The notes: generated by a model not told the origin, from the letters alone. A DNA stretch of 64,000 nucleotides from Alkanindiges illinoisensis (GCF_004377485.1 NZ_SNTY01000088.1:38160-102159), one strand, 5' to 3'; counted from the first letter of the stretch, positions 28,816 through 38,467 are shown. Numbers and translations are program-made.

Positions 28816-28889
28816 AATAATAAGATATTTGCTTAAAACTATAAGCTTTTTATTAATTTTTTAGGTAGATACTTTGAATTGATACTACT

Positions 28890-29213
28890 ATGATTCTATT
28901 AATAATTATCTTCAATGTGCTGTTTTGGGCAACGTTAGCCTGTTTAGTCAAACCGGACTTGCTTGCGAAATATACAGGAAGTGAGCCATTACCCCGATGG
29001 ATTATTTTAGTTTTATTAATTGTGATTGTGGGTCTCAAACAAGCGATTTTTAAACTTCCTCCAAGCCAACAACAGCAAGCTCAAACTGAAAACTGTGTTG
29101 CTGGTCAGTTTGGCAAGATGGATTGCTCTTCTCAGGAATTAGCGAAGCCTTATACTCCCCCGACTGCGCCTGCTGTTCAGGTAAGTACTACTGAACCTGC
29201 CGCAACCTATTAA
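28890..29213 (+). CDS. Small two-helix membrane protein
   Basis: This 107-residue protein has two predicted membrane helices (~1-19 and ~37-53), then a Gln- and Pro-rich tail with two cysteines (NCVAGQ and MDCSSQ). No family is recognised. A terminator ~55 bases downstream supports a real transcript, but the ribosome site is weak. Its position between purD and the ABC1 kinase gives no functional clue. Confidence 0.6.
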   Translation: MILLIIIFNVLFWATLACLVKPDLLAKYTGSEPLPRWIILVLLIVIVGLKQAIFKLPPSQQQQAQTENCVAGQFGKMDCSSQELAKPYTPPTAPAVQVSTTEPAATY

Positions 29214-29267
29214 TAATATATGTGCTGTAAGCATAAAACTTGCCTAGCATTTTTGTTACAATACCAG

Positions 29268-29307
29268 AACCGCTTTTGACCTGCTGTGTTAAAAGCGGTT
29301 TCTTTTT
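29268..29307 (+). terminator. Terminator after the small membrane protein
   Basis: A 10-bp stem (aaccgctttt / aaaagcggtt), loop of 13 bases, then TCTTTTT. Confidence 0.88.
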
Positions 29308-29469
29308 GCCGTGCTGTTATTGCAAAAAATGGTTAAATCAACTACTTGAAAACACCAAAGCGCTTTAACAGACACTGATTTGTTACTGAAGGGTTCTGCT
29401 TCTTTCACTAAAATAACAAGTCTTTTAAATGAGCACTACATCCCATTTTAGTTTGAGGATAACGCAAAT

Positions 29470-30843
29470 ATGTCTGATCGTTCAGATAAACTTGACCAGC
29501 TTAAAACGTCTGCTTTTGATCGCCGCTTTTCAATTGCCAAAGCCTCGTTTGTTGCTGGAACCCGCTGGGCGACTGCCAATGCCAGCAGCATGTTTGCCAA
29601 TGAAGAAACCAAAAGTAAAAAACGCAAACAAGCCATGAGCGAACAAGCCAATTATCTAGTACAGGAAATTGGTAAGCTCAAAGGTTCGATTGTTAAAATT
29701 GGCCAGATGATGGCGCTGTACGGCGAACATTTTTTGCCAGAAGAAATTACAGAAGCGCTGCATACCTTAAATAATAATACCGTTGCCCTATCCTGGCCTG
29801 CCATCAAGACGCAGCTGCGTCATGAACTGGGTGCCAAGCTGGATAATTTAACCATTGACCATGAACCATTAGGCACTGCTTCACTGGCACAGGTACATCG
29901 TGCTATTCGCAAATCTGATGGGCTTGAAGTGGTACTAAAAATTCAGTATCCCGGTGTAGCCGAAGCGATTGATTCAGACATGAGCCTGTTCCGCAATATG
30001 CTCAAGCTCACCCGTATGGTACCGCAAACCCGTGAATTTGATGAATGGTTTGAAGAAGTGCGGGAGATGATGCACCGCGAAGTCAACTATCACATGGAAG
30101 CAGATACCACACGGCGTTTTTATGATCGCTTAAAAGATGATGGCCGTTATATCGTTCCGCAGATTATTGATGAATACTGCACTGACCGTGTGCTGTGCAT
30201 GACCTTTGAACGTGGCGTCCCTGTCAACAGTCCGGTGATGTTATCGCTGCCGCAAGCACGGCGTGACAAGCTGGGTGAAGCCTCTCTTGAAGTGACCATT
30301 CGTGAAATCTTTGAATGGGGCGAAATGCAGACTGATCCTAACTTTGGCAATTATCTGGTACGTCTGGGCAATGGCAAGGAAATCGAAGACAAGATTGTGC
30401 TACTGGATTTTGGGGCTATTCGCCAGTTTGACCAGAATTTATTAAATGTAGCACGCGGCCTGATCGTGGCAGGTTATCAGCATGACCTTAATAAAATGGT
30501 TGATGCCATGCAGGGTTATAGTTTCTTTGATCAAATGCCTGCCAGCGTTAAACCTGGTATGGCCAAGGTATTCCTGCTGGCGACAGAAAGCTTTAGCTCG
30601 CTACAAAACAATCCTGATCTTCCGCCGGGTATTATGGATGCAGATGGCAAATATGACTGGCGCAAGAGCCAGTTGCATGCCCGCGTGATCAAGCAGGCAG
30701 GAGAATCCATGGCCTCACGCTATTTTAGTGTGCCCCCCAAGGAATTCATGTTTATTAGTCGCAAGTTTATTGGGGCCTATACCTTTATGACGGTAATCGA
30801 TGCGCATACCAATATGCGCAAAATGCTGGAAGCACATTTATAA
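29470..30843 (+). CDS. ABC1/AarF-family atypical kinase
   Basis: A 457-residue protein with the ABC1/UbiB/COQ8 hallmarks: KIGQ motif at 76-79, Ala-rich nucleotide loop GTASLAQVHRA at ~135, conserved metal region DPNFGNYL and LLDFGAIRQF. The family is linked to quinone and lipid homeostasis and acts as an ATPase rather than a normal kinase. There are no membrane helices, unlike UbiB. It is a single-gene unit; a second family member lies at 37154. Confidence 0.9.
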   Translation: MSDRSDKLDQLKTSAFDRRFSIAKASFVAGTRWATANASSMFANEETKSKKRKQAMSEQANYLVQEIGKLKGSIVKIGQMMALYGEHFLPEEITEALHTLNNNTVALSWPAIKTQLRHELGAKLDNLTIDHEPLGTASLAQVHRAIRKSDGLEVVLKIQYPGVAEAIDSDMSLFRNMLKLTRMVPQTREFDEWFEEVREMMHREVNYHMEADTTRRFYDRLKDDGRYIVPQIIDEYCTDRVLCMTFERGVPVNSPVMLSLPQARRDKLGEASLEVTIREIFEWGEMQTDPNFGNYLVRLGNGKEIEDKIVLLDFGAIRQFDQNLLNVARGLIVAGYQHDLNKMVDAMQGYSFFDQMPASVKPGMAKVFLLATESFSSLQNNPDLPPGIMDADGKYDWRKSQLHARVIKQAGESMASRYFSVPPKEFMFISRKFIGAYTFMTVIDAHTNMRKMLEAHL

Positions 30844-30860
30844 ACTTTTGAATATTTATA

Positions 30861-30891
30861 AAAAAACCGCAGATTGACTGCGGTTTTTTTT
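30861..30891. terminator. Bidirectional terminator between convergent genes
   Basis: A stem aaaaaaccgcag / ctgcggtttttt around attga, with T-rich sequence beyond, lies between the ABC1 kinase and the flavoprotein gene. Confidence 0.93.
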
Positions 30892-30932
30892 ATTTTTCTA
30901 AGGCTTAAATTTTTCAAAAGCCGCTGAAAAAT

Positions 30933-32462
30933 TTATACCTTGGCCAGCAATCGCTTGATCGGGTTTAGCCGTGGCAGTTTTTTCTCACTGGTGTATTTGG
31001 CAGGATCAAAGCTGCGGGTTTTGAGCCAGTACATAAAGGTAAAGCTGGGCCATAAGGTGGTATTGCGTCCGGTTTCATCCAGATACCAGCTATTACAGCC
31101 AGATTTCCAGACTGATTTATCACTTTGCTTTTGCATGTCGCGCACAAAGTCGTCTTCGGCTTCCTGCTTTACTTCCAGTGTATTGAGCTTGTGCTTTTTC
31201 ATGTACTTTAAAGCCTGCGCAATATAGCTGGCCTGCGATTCAATCATAAAAATAATTGAGTTATGGCCAAGACCCGTATTTGGCCCCAGTAGGAAAAACG
31301 CATTGGGGAAGTCATAGCTGATAATACCTAGATAGGCATGCATGCCATTTTTCCAGTGGGTTTGAATGCTCTTGCCATGCTTGCCAGTAATATCAAACTG
31401 GTTGGCCTGATTGGTTACATCAAAACCGGTGCAGTAAATAATCACATCAACAGGATAATCCTGACCATTTGCCACTACACTGTTTTCAGTAATTTCAGTT
31501 ACCCCGCCGCCCACCAGATGCACATTGTCCTGATTGAAGGCTGGATAATAACTGTTGGACAGCAGTACCCGTTTACAGCCCATAGTGTAGTTAGGCGTTA
31601 ACGCTGCACGGGTCTTTTCATCTTTTACCCATTGCAGGTTTTTATAGGCCAGCTTTTGGCCATATTTCATGATGCGTGGATCAATCACAAAACCAGCAGC
31701 GCTGGCTTCCAGAATCCAGTAGATCTTGTTGCGATACCACTTGCGCGCCAGAAGGCTCTTCTCGTACTTGTCTTTGGTTTCTTCCTTGAAGGCAAAATCT
31801 GCCTTGGGCAATACCCATGCTGGCGTGCGCTGGAATACATACAGTTCGCTGGCTACTTTGGCCATTTCCGGCACAACCTGAATTGCACTTGCCCCTGTCC
31901 CAATCACAGCAATGCGTTTGCCCTGTAGATCAACCGAATGATCCCATTTGGCAGAGTGCATGGTCACGCCTTTAAAGTCATGCAGGCCCTTGATGTTGGG
32001 ATAAGATGGAATATGCAAGGCACCACGCGCTGACACTACAGTACGCGCACGAAATTGCTGGCCGCTGGCTGTGTCTACCTGCCAGGTGCAGTTGTCGTCA
32101 TTGTAATGCGCACCAGTCACTTCAACATTAAATCGGATATGCGGATACAGCTGATATTTTTGTGCCACATTTTTGGTGTAATCAAAAATCTCTGGCTGTG
32201 CAGCAAACGAGCGTGACCAGCGATTTGGCTCAAAGGAATAGCAATACATATGGGAAGGCACATCGCAGGCTGCACCCGGATACACGTTATCACGCCATGT
32301 CCCGCCCACGTCATTACCTTTTTCCAGAATAATAAAATCAACACCTGCCTTTTGCAGGGCAATGGCCATGGCCATTCCACTAAAACCAGCGCCGACTATT
32401 AATACAGAAGCGTCTAGTCCGGTGGTGCTATTGGCTAAAACTTGGGTCGCAGGCTGACTCAT
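30933..32462 (-). CDS. Baeyer-Villiger-type flavin monooxygenase
   Basis: A 509-residue FAD/NADPH monooxygenase. The FAD Rossmann motif is VGAGFSG (~23-29), followed by GGTWRDNVYPGAACD. The Baeyer-Villiger fingerprint F-x-G-x3-H-x3-W is met by FKGVTMHSAKW (163-173), and the NADPH Rossmann motif is IGTGASA. It would oxidise ketones to esters or similar carbonyl substrates. The ATG at 32462 is chosen because AAGGAT lies eight bases upstream; the frame open to 32591 has no such site. It is divergent from two acyl-CoA dehydrogenases, suggesting a role in alkane or ketone use (inference). Confidence 0.9.
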   Translation of the reverse strand: MSQPATQVLANSTTGLDASVLIVGAGFSGMAMAIALQKAGVDFIILEKGNDVGGTWRDNVYPGAACDVPSHMYCYSFEPNRWSRSFAAQPEIFDYTKNVAQKYQLYPHIRFNVEVTGAHYNDDNCTWQVDTASGQQFRARTVVSARGALHIPSYPNIKGLHDFKGVTMHSAKWDHSVDLQGKRIAVIGTGASAIQVVPEMAKVASELYVFQRTPAWVLPKADFAFKEETKDKYEKSLLARKWYRNKIYWILEASAAGFVIDPRIMKYGQKLAYKNLQWVKDEKTRAALTPNYTMGCKRVLLSNSYYPAFNQDNVHLVGGGVTEITENSVVANGQDYPVDVIIYCTGFDVTNQANQFDITGKHGKSIQTHWKNGMHAYLGIISYDFPNAFFLLGPNTGLGHNSIIFMIESQASYIAQALKYMKKHKLNTLEVKQEAEDDFVRDMQKQSDKSVWKSGCNSWYLDETGRNTTLWPSFTFMYWLKTRSFDPAKYTSEKKLPRLNPIKRLLAKV

Positions 32463-32804
32463 GTAAACATCCTTTTTGCTTTCAATCGCTGGGTAAGTCT
32501 TATAAATGACAACGCATATTGTCAAAAACAATTTAATTGTGCAAGTGGGCAGTGTTCGCTTTTCCGTGAATACTGTCAACACACCAGTCACTTTTAAAAA
32601 TTTTTGTCATTTAGGCCAATTCATAAATATTCCTATAATAATTTTTTTAAAATTTAATATTATTAATCAACATATTAATTTTATAGAAAAGAAATAAAAA
32701 AGATAATTTTTAAATTTTAATGCCAGTCATTTCAGCAATGGGGCTTCGGCTTTTTTTGTGTCAGGATTTTAAGCATCCTACAGGTACGAAGGAATATCTG
32801 CCGC
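32463..32804. other. Divergent promoter region
   Basis: An AT-rich stretch between the flavoprotein gene and the acyl-CoA dehydrogenase pair. A short gggGCttcgGCttttttt hairpin with a T-run at ~32743-32758 could be a weak terminator or attenuator of an upstream leader on the plus strand. No coding signal was seen. Confidence 0.5.
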
Positions 32805-34106
32805 ATGACTACAAATACAACCATGAACAAGGCTCAGGGCTTTGGTCTTAACCTGCTCACCCGTTTTGCCGCCAGTGATCTGATAGATCAGCTAAAAATG
32901 CGTAAACTGCTGGAAAAAACCCTGTATCACGGCAGTAAATCCGGTTTTAAATTGCTGGACAGCGCTTCACGCCAGTTTAAACCTGCTTCGGGTACAGGCA
33001 AGCAACGCCTGCCTGCCGCTGCCAAAAACCTGTTTGATTTAAGTCTCACCGAAGAGCAGCAAATGATGCGCGATACGGTGCAACGGTTTGCTGCCGATGT
33101 ATTACGTCCTGCTGCCCATCATGCAGATGATCAGGCCAGTTATCCTGCTGAAATTGCCACACAGGCACAGGAGCTGGGGCTACTGTTTTATGCCCTGCCG
33201 GAAAGCTATGGCGGTGTGGCCAGTGAACAATCTGTGGTAAGTAATGTGTTAATTGCAGAAGACCTGGGTCATGGTGACTTTAGTCTGGCAGCCAATATCC
33301 TAACGCCATTAAGCGCTGCCAATGCCATTACACGCTGGGGCACCACTGAAATCCAGGAAAAATACCTGCCTGCCTTTGCCGAAGAAACACCGTTAAGGGC
33401 CACTTTTGCCATACTGGAAGCAACCCCTGCATTTAATCCCAACGAATTAAAAACCCAGGCACGCCAGACTGAACAAGGTTACCTGATTACCGGTGAAAAA
33501 ACGCTGGTGATACTTGGCGAACAAGCCGATATTTTTTTAGTAGCCGCCATGCTCAACGGCAAGCCCAATATTTTTGTGGTGGAAAAACATGACAGCATTA
33601 GCGTGCGCCAGAACCCGGCCATGGGCTTAAAAGCCTGTCAGACGGTAAACCTGAAATTTGGCAATACCCCTGCTACCCTGCTTAACGATGATGACTTTGA
33701 CTATCAGGCATTTCTGGATTTGGGTGCCTTAAGCTGGTGTGCGCTGGCTGTTGGCACCTGTCAGGCGGTGAAAGAATATTGCATCAATTATGCCAATGAA
33801 CGCATTGCCTTTGGTGAACCAATCTCACATCGCCAAAGCGTGGCATTCATGATTGCTGACATGGCGATTGAAATTGATGCCATGCGCATGCTGGTGTGGA
33901 ATGCAGCCAGTCTTGCTGAAGCTGGCAAGCCATTTCATCGCGAAGCTTACTTGGCACGCCTGTTGTGCAGTGAAAAATCCATGAAAATTGGTAATGATGG
34001 GGTTCAGATTATTGGCGGTCATGGCTATACCAAAGAGCATCCGGTAGAACGCTGGTATCGTGATTTACGGGCTACTGCCATTATGCATTCCGGCCTGCAT
34101 GCCTGA
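32805..34106 (+). CDS. Acyl-CoA dehydrogenase-like protein lacking the catalytic Glu
   Basis: The 433-residue protein has an ~75-residue N-terminal extension, then an acyl-CoA dehydrogenase fold: LTEEQQMMRDTVQRFA, a middle beta domain (QGYLITGEKT), and helical C-domain (NERIAFGEPISHRQSVAFMIADM, QIIGGHGYTKEHPVERWYRD). It ends RDLRATAIMHSGLHA and lacks the terminal YEGT-IQ segment that carries the catalytic glutamate in the canonical family. It is followed after 28 bases by a complete paralogue, so the two may form one heteromeric enzyme. Confidence 0.88.
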   Translation: MTTNTTMNKAQGFGLNLLTRFAASDLIDQLKMRKLLEKTLYHGSKSGFKLLDSASRQFKPASGTGKQRLPAAAKNLFDLSLTEEQQMMRDTVQRFAADVLRPAAHHADDQASYPAEIATQAQELGLLFYALPESYGGVASEQSVVSNVLIAEDLGHGDFSLAANILTPLSAANAITRWGTTEIQEKYLPAFAEETPLRATFAILEATPAFNPNELKTQARQTEQGYLITGEKTLVILGEQADIFLVAAMLNGKPNIFVVEKHDSISVRQNPAMGLKACQTVNLKFGNTPATLLNDDDFDYQAFLDLGALSWCALAVGTCQAVKEYCINYANERIAFGEPISHRQSVAFMIADMAIEIDAMRMLVWNAASLAEAGKPFHREAYLARLLCSEKSMKIGNDGVQIIGGHGYTKEHPVERWYRDLRATAIMHSGLHA

Positions 34107-34134
34107 TTTACGCCAAGATTAAAGGAACACGACA

Positions 34135-35337
34135 ATGAATTTACAGAATCCCAAAAAGTTCAAGATGATGATGGATCAGGCGCACGAAGTGGCTCTCAAT
34201 GTGCTGCGTCCGATTTCGCGTAAATATGACAAGGCAGAACATGCTTATCCCAAGGAACTGGATATGCTGGCTTCCCTGCTTGACGGCATGAATGATAGCG
34301 GTGGTTCGGAAACTGGCGCTGCTACTGCCGGAAAGCGCGGCGAAACTGAACAGCAAGGCATTCGTAATGGTTCCAATATGTCCACAGCCTTGGGTATTAT
34401 TGAAATGTGCTATGGTGATACGGGTCTGCTGCTGAGTATGCCAAGGCAAGGGCTGGGAAATTCTGCCATTGCAGCGGTTGCCAATGACGAGCAACTGGAA
34501 CGCTTTAAAGGCAAGTGGGCTGCCATGGCTATTACTGAGCCGGGTTGTGGTTCAGACTCGGCAGCCATTCGCACCACAGCCGTTAAGGATGGCGATGACT
34601 ATATTATTAATGGTGAAAAAATTTATGTGACCAGCGGCGAACGTGCTGACTGCGTGGTGGTTTGGGCTACGCTGGACAAAAAACTGGGGCGTGCGGCCAT
34701 TAAATCCTTTGTGGTCGAAAAAGGTACACCCGGCATGACTGTAGAGCGCCTTGAACATAAACTGGGCATTAAGGCGTCCGATACGGCTGCGATTAGCTTT
34801 ATTGATTGCCGTGTACCGGCTACCAATCTTTTGGGCAATGCAGAAATTGATGTGGCCAAAGGGTTTGCCGGTGTGATGGAAACCTTTGACAACACACGTC
34901 CACTGGTTGCTGCGATGGCTGTGGGTTGTGCCAAAGCGTCGCTGGAACGTATCAAGGAAATTTTCAAGGATCAGCTAGATCCAAATTATGCAACGCCAGT
35001 GCTAAATAGCAGCAATATTGCGGCTACTATTTATCGGCTGGAAGCGGAATGGGAAGCTGCCCGTTTGCTTACCATCAAAGCATGTTGGATGGCCGATAAC
35101 AAAATGCCAAATTCCAAGGAAGCCTCTATTGCCAAAGCCAAGGCTGGGCGGATTGGCAGTGAGATTACCTTAAAATGCGTGGAACTGGCTGCCAGTGTGG
35201 GTTATGGCGAAGATGAGTTACTGGAAAAATGGGCGCGTGATTCCAAAATTCTGGATATTTTTGAAGGGACCCAACAGATTCAGCAATTAATTATTGCCCG
35301 CCGCGAACTGGGTAAATCTTCCAGTGAATTGAAGTAA
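34135..35337 (+). CDS. Acyl-CoA dehydrogenase
   Basis: A 400-residue acyl-CoA dehydrogenase with the FAD/substrate motifs AITEPGCGSDSAAI and YIINGEKIYVTSG, and the catalytic glutamate in DIFEGTQQIQ (E377). It makes the first alpha-beta oxidation of acyl-CoA, passing electrons to ETF. It is the downstream gene of a two-gene operon with the Glu-lacking paralogue. Substrate unknown. An AGGA precedes the ATG. Confidence 0.94.
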   Translation: MNLQNPKKFKMMMDQAHEVALNVLRPISRKYDKAEHAYPKELDMLASLLDGMNDSGGSETGAATAGKRGETEQQGIRNGSNMSTALGIIEMCYGDTGLLLSMPRQGLGNSAIAAVANDEQLERFKGKWAAMAITEPGCGSDSAAIRTTAVKDGDDYIINGEKIYVTSGERADCVVVWATLDKKLGRAAIKSFVVEKGTPGMTVERLEHKLGIKASDTAAISFIDCRVPATNLLGNAEIDVAKGFAGVMETFDNTRPLVAAMAVGCAKASLERIKEIFKDQLDPNYATPVLNSSNIAATIYRLEAEWEAARLLTIKACWMADNKMPNSKEASIAKAKAGRIGSEITLKCVELAASVGYGEDELLEKWARDSKILDIFEGTQQIQQLIIARRELGKSSSELK

Positions 35338-35383
35338 GCTGTTTAAGCATGATGCAGTACATTCATTGTGCCGCATCGGCTGA

Positions 35384-36133
35384 TTAGATAGAAGCCAAGA
35401 ACCCTGCAATATCCCGAAATACCTGCTGATGATCAGCTTCCTGCATCAGCATATGTCCAGAATTGGGATAATTTTTGATTTCCTTGACTGTTGAACCAGC
35501 CTGATCAAAAATAATCTTTGCACTTTCCAGATAACAGGCATCGTCCAGCTCCCCTTGTAATACCTGCACAGGACATTCGATACTTGGCAAATGCTGGCCT
35601 GTTATTTGCGTAAACTTACTCAATTCTTCCAACATCGAAAAATCCAGCTGGGCAAATTCCGCCAACTCCTGCTCAATTTGAAAGGCCGTTTTTTGCTCAA
35701 ACTTTTTATACTCTTCAGCATAACTGATCAGGCGACGCTGTAAATCATCAACCGGACGTTTTTGAATCGGAGAACATAAAGTGGTTACACTGGTTAGTGC
35801 ATACTGCTGGGCCAGTCGCAAGGCAAATACACCACCCATGGAATGGCCTACAATGCTGATTTTTCCATACTGATAACTTTGTAGAAATTCCAGTGCATTG
35901 ACAGCATCCTGCCACCATAAGTCAACACTGCTATGCACAATGGCTTCAGCACCCATACCATGTCCATGATAAATCGGTGCACAACAGGCAAAGCCACGAT
36001 TTTTTAGAAATGTGATGAGCTTTTTTAAATCCTGCGGTGTACCAGTGAAACCATGTAATAACAAGATGGCATGCGAATCAGCCGGATGGCTGGTCGGATG
36101 AAATATCGGCTTGGGGCGGGCAATTTTAAACAT
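35384..36133 (-). CDS. Alpha/beta hydrolase, Est30-like carboxylesterase
   Basis: A 249-residue alpha/beta hydrolase. It shows the oxyanion region LLLHGFTGTPQDL, nucleophile elbow GHSMGG (Ser ~96), the acid in VLQGELDD and the His near the C-terminus (NSGHMLMQEAD). It resembles monoacylglycerol or Est30-type esterases. No signal peptide, so cytoplasmic. Convergent with the acyl-CoA dehydrogenase operon. Confidence 0.88.
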   Translation of the reverse strand: MFKIARPKPIFHPTSHPADSHAILLLHGFTGTPQDLKKLITFLKNRGFACCAPIYHGHGMGAEAIVHSSVDLWWQDAVNALEFLQSYQYGKISIVGHSMGGVFALRLAQQYALTSVTTLCSPIQKRPVDDLQRRLISYAEEYKKFEQKTAFQIEQELAEFAQLDFSMLEELSKFTQITGQHLPSIECPVQVLQGELDDACYLESAKIIFDQAGSTVKEIKNYPNSGHMLMQEADHQQVFRDIAGFLASI

Positions 36134-36213
36134 GCAGGAAATAAACTACTGGCAGAGTAGCCAGTCTAGCAATACAAACCTAAGATTCAGTAACTGTCTG
36201 GTTAATCAATGAG

Positions 36214-36633
36214 TTATTGATTAATAATCTGGTAAGGCATTGTCACATCAGCAGAAGGACACTCTGGCCATAATTCAGACAACGGTTTAACCGCATCAAA
36301 CGGCAAAGGCAAGCGCGATGCGACAGGTTGAAGTAAATTTAAGCTTTCCCCATGTGCCACAATATCCATATCCAGTGGAATATGATGTGACGGACGGATT
36401 CGGCCAGCCTGTTTTTCCAGTTGCTTTAAAAATGCATCTAGCTGCTCAAAACTTAAGTGTGTTTGCAGCAGTACAGCCAGATTATAGTAGTCAGCACCTT
36501 TACCTTGCCTGCATGGAATCTGGTAAGTTTTTGAGAACTGGCATTTGCCCAGAGTTTCGAGCTGCTGCACTGCATAGCGTGTCCAGTGCTCGCGATTCTG
36601 GTTGCTACTAATGGCAAGTGCGAAGACTGTCAC
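36214..36633 (-). CDS. folK: Hydroxymethyl-dihydropterin pyrophosphokinase
   Basis: This ~139-residue protein starts VTVFALAISSNQNREHW and has the HPPK features KTYQIP, ADYYNLAV, LKQLEKQAGRIRPSH and the Mg-binding PLDMDIVAHGE. It transfers pyrophosphate from ATP to 6-hydroxymethyl-7,8-dihydropterin in folate synthesis. The start is GTG at 36633, overlapping folB by 26 bases; the frame is open further upstream but that is folB in another frame. The usual R-W-G-P-R-T motif is changed to R-I-R-P-S-H, so it is a divergent HPPK. Confidence 0.82.
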   Translation of the reverse strand: MTVFALAISSNQNREHWTRYAVQQLETLGKCQFSKTYQIPCRQGKGADYYNLAVLLQTHLSFEQLDAFLKQLEKQAGRIRPSHHIPLDMDIVAHGESLNLLQPVASRLPLPFDAVKPLSELWPECPSADVTMPYQIINQ

Positions 36634-36982
36634 GATTGCGCTCAATGCAAATGCCCACGGCTGTAGTATTGGTAATCGCAGTAGGCTTGCGTACTGTGAC
36701 CTTAATATGCTGAACAGCAGGATACTCAGCCAGTATTTTATCACAAATCAGGACAGCCAGCCGCTCGATCAACTGTGCTTTGGTATCTATAATTAAATCA
36801 CTGACTAGGTCACAGACGGCCTTATAGTTGACTGCATCCTCAATGTTATCGGTTTGCGCAGCACGGCAAATATCACAGCCTAGTTCCAGGTCAACAATCA
36901 GTGGCTGAAAAATCTGGCGCTCCCAATCAAACACACCAATGACTGCATCAACCTGCAAGCCTTCAATAATGACTTTATCCAC
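36608..36982 (-). CDS. folB: Dihydroneopterin aldolase
   Basis: A 124-residue FolB. IEGLQVDAVIGVFDWERQ holds the typical N-terminal motif with the catalytic region, and VTVRKPTAI with Lys the C-terminal one. It converts 7,8-dihydroneopterin to hydroxymethyl-dihydropterin, the direct substrate of FolK, whose gene it overlaps. The two form one translational unit. Confidence 0.94.
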   Translation of the reverse strand: MDKVIIEGLQVDAVIGVFDWERQIFQPLIVDLELGCDICRAAQTDNIEDAVNYKAVCDLVSDLIIDTKAQLIERLAVLICDKILAEYPAVQHIKVTVRKPTAITNTTAVGICIERNRDSLRTCH

Positions 36983-37153
36983 GTAACCTCATTCGGCGTG
37001 ACCTTGTAACTGTAGCTATTCTACTTCAGTTTTAATAAAAACAGGCAAAGTCATTGTTTAGGAAAACAAAGAATTCACCTGTACTTTTTTCACCATAAGC
37101 TGCTGAATATTCAGCGACTGACTAAGGTTATATGCCTTTTTACTTATACATAA

Positions 37154-38467
37154 TTAATGAATGAGTTTAGAGCTTGGCTCAGCTTCCTGTAGCAGTTGCA
37201 GGCGCGAATCACTAAACACGTCCATATAAGGAGTTAGGACACGCATGAAACGGTCAAAGTAAAGCATCTGCTTCATCAGTAAGGCAAAATCACGCGGGAA
37301 GTGGATGCCATGACGCTCACCCACACCCACCATATCCAGCATAATGGCATTTAAGTCTGCTACATCGCCTGACATGACTTTTTGCGGATCAGCCAGCAAT
37401 ACACCAGAAAACAGTTTTTCCATGTCCTGAGCCAGACGCTCAACATCAACCTTGGTATGAGTCATGCCCATATTGACCATGTGCTTGGCCATTTCCTGAT
37501 AATTGGTATGCTGCAAGGCATCCATAAAGCCAATGGTTGCGCCCCATACTTCCGGCTTGAGCTGCCCCACGATACCAAAATCAATAAAACCAATGCGTCC
37601 ATCTTTTAATAGTAATAAATTGCCTGCATGCAAATCAGCATGGAAACTTTTACACATCATCAGGCTGGCAAACCAGGTATTCATTGCACTGATCAGTACC
37701 TGCGCTGGGTCTTTGGCATATTGCTTAACCACTTCAAGGTCGGTAAGTGGCAGGCCGTATAAGCGCTGCATAGTCAGCACACGACGAGTAGATGCCTGAT
37801 GATAAACCTTTGGTGCAATGGCTTGGGTGTTCTGAGTCGCATCCAGAAATTGCTGGAAATCTTCAATATTTTGCGCTTCAGCTACAAAATCGACTTCCTT
37901 CACCATACGGCTGCGGATTTCGTCAACAATTTCAGACAGTGAGGCAAACTTGAGCTTTGGCACCACTTTCTCAAACAGTTTGGTTACGCCATAAACAACA
38001 TTAAGATCAGTATGCAAAATAGTTTGTACACCCGGTTTTTGCACTTTAATGACTACATCTTCACCCGTCACTAAAGTGGCCGCATGTACCTGTGCAATGG
38101 ACGCTGATGCCAATGGTGCCTGCTCAATATGCTGAAAAATAGTATTTAGTGGTGTATCGCCAAATTCTTCTTTTAAGGTTTGTTCAATATAGCTATAAGG
38201 CAAGGCTGGGGTTTGATCCAGACAGCGCTGGAATTCCTCAACGTATTCGCGTGGAAACAGTGAGGGCGAGCTAGCAATAAACTGCCCCAGCTTGATATAG
38301 GTTGCCCCAAGTTGCTCAAAGGTTTCACGCAGCAATTGTGGCGTTGGCGCACCATCGGTTGCATGGCGGATACCTGCACGCAGTACCACACCAGCGGTTT
38401 CACCAAGACGGGCAACTGAACGTAAGCTATTGAGTAGCTGTTTTTTAGCTGTGGGGTTTTTAATCAT
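37154..38467 (-). CDS. ABC1/AarF-family atypical kinase, second copy
   Basis: A 437-residue ABC1-family protein with KLGQFIASSPSLFP (KxGQ motif), the Ala-rich loop ASASIAQVHAA, VIKVQKPGV, FHADLHAGNLLLL and FIDFGIVGQL. There are no clear membrane helices. The ATG at 38467 has AAGGA seven bases upstream; the frame reaching 38515 does not. It differs clearly from the member at 29470 (for example it has the HADLHAGN form where the other has TDPNFGN), so they are not recent duplicates. Confidence 0.9.
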   Translation of the reverse strand: MIKNPTAKKQLLNSLRSVARLGETAGVVLRAGIRHATDGAPTPQLLRETFEQLGATYIKLGQFIASSPSLFPREYVEEFQRCLDQTPALPYSYIEQTLKEEFGDTPLNTIFQHIEQAPLASASIAQVHAATLVTGEDVVIKVQKPGVQTILHTDLNVVYGVTKLFEKVVPKLKFASLSEIVDEIRSRMVKEVDFVAEAQNIEDFQQFLDATQNTQAIAPKVYHQASTRRVLTMQRLYGLPLTDLEVVKQYAKDPAQVLISAMNTWFASLMMCKSFHADLHAGNLLLLKDGRIGFIDFGIVGQLKPEVWGATIGFMDALQHTNYQEMAKHMVNMGMTHTKVDVERLAQDMEKLFSGVLLADPQKVMSGDVADLNAIMLDMVGVGERHGIHFPRDFALLMKQMLYFDRFMRVLTPYMDVFSDSRLQLLQEAEPSSKLIH

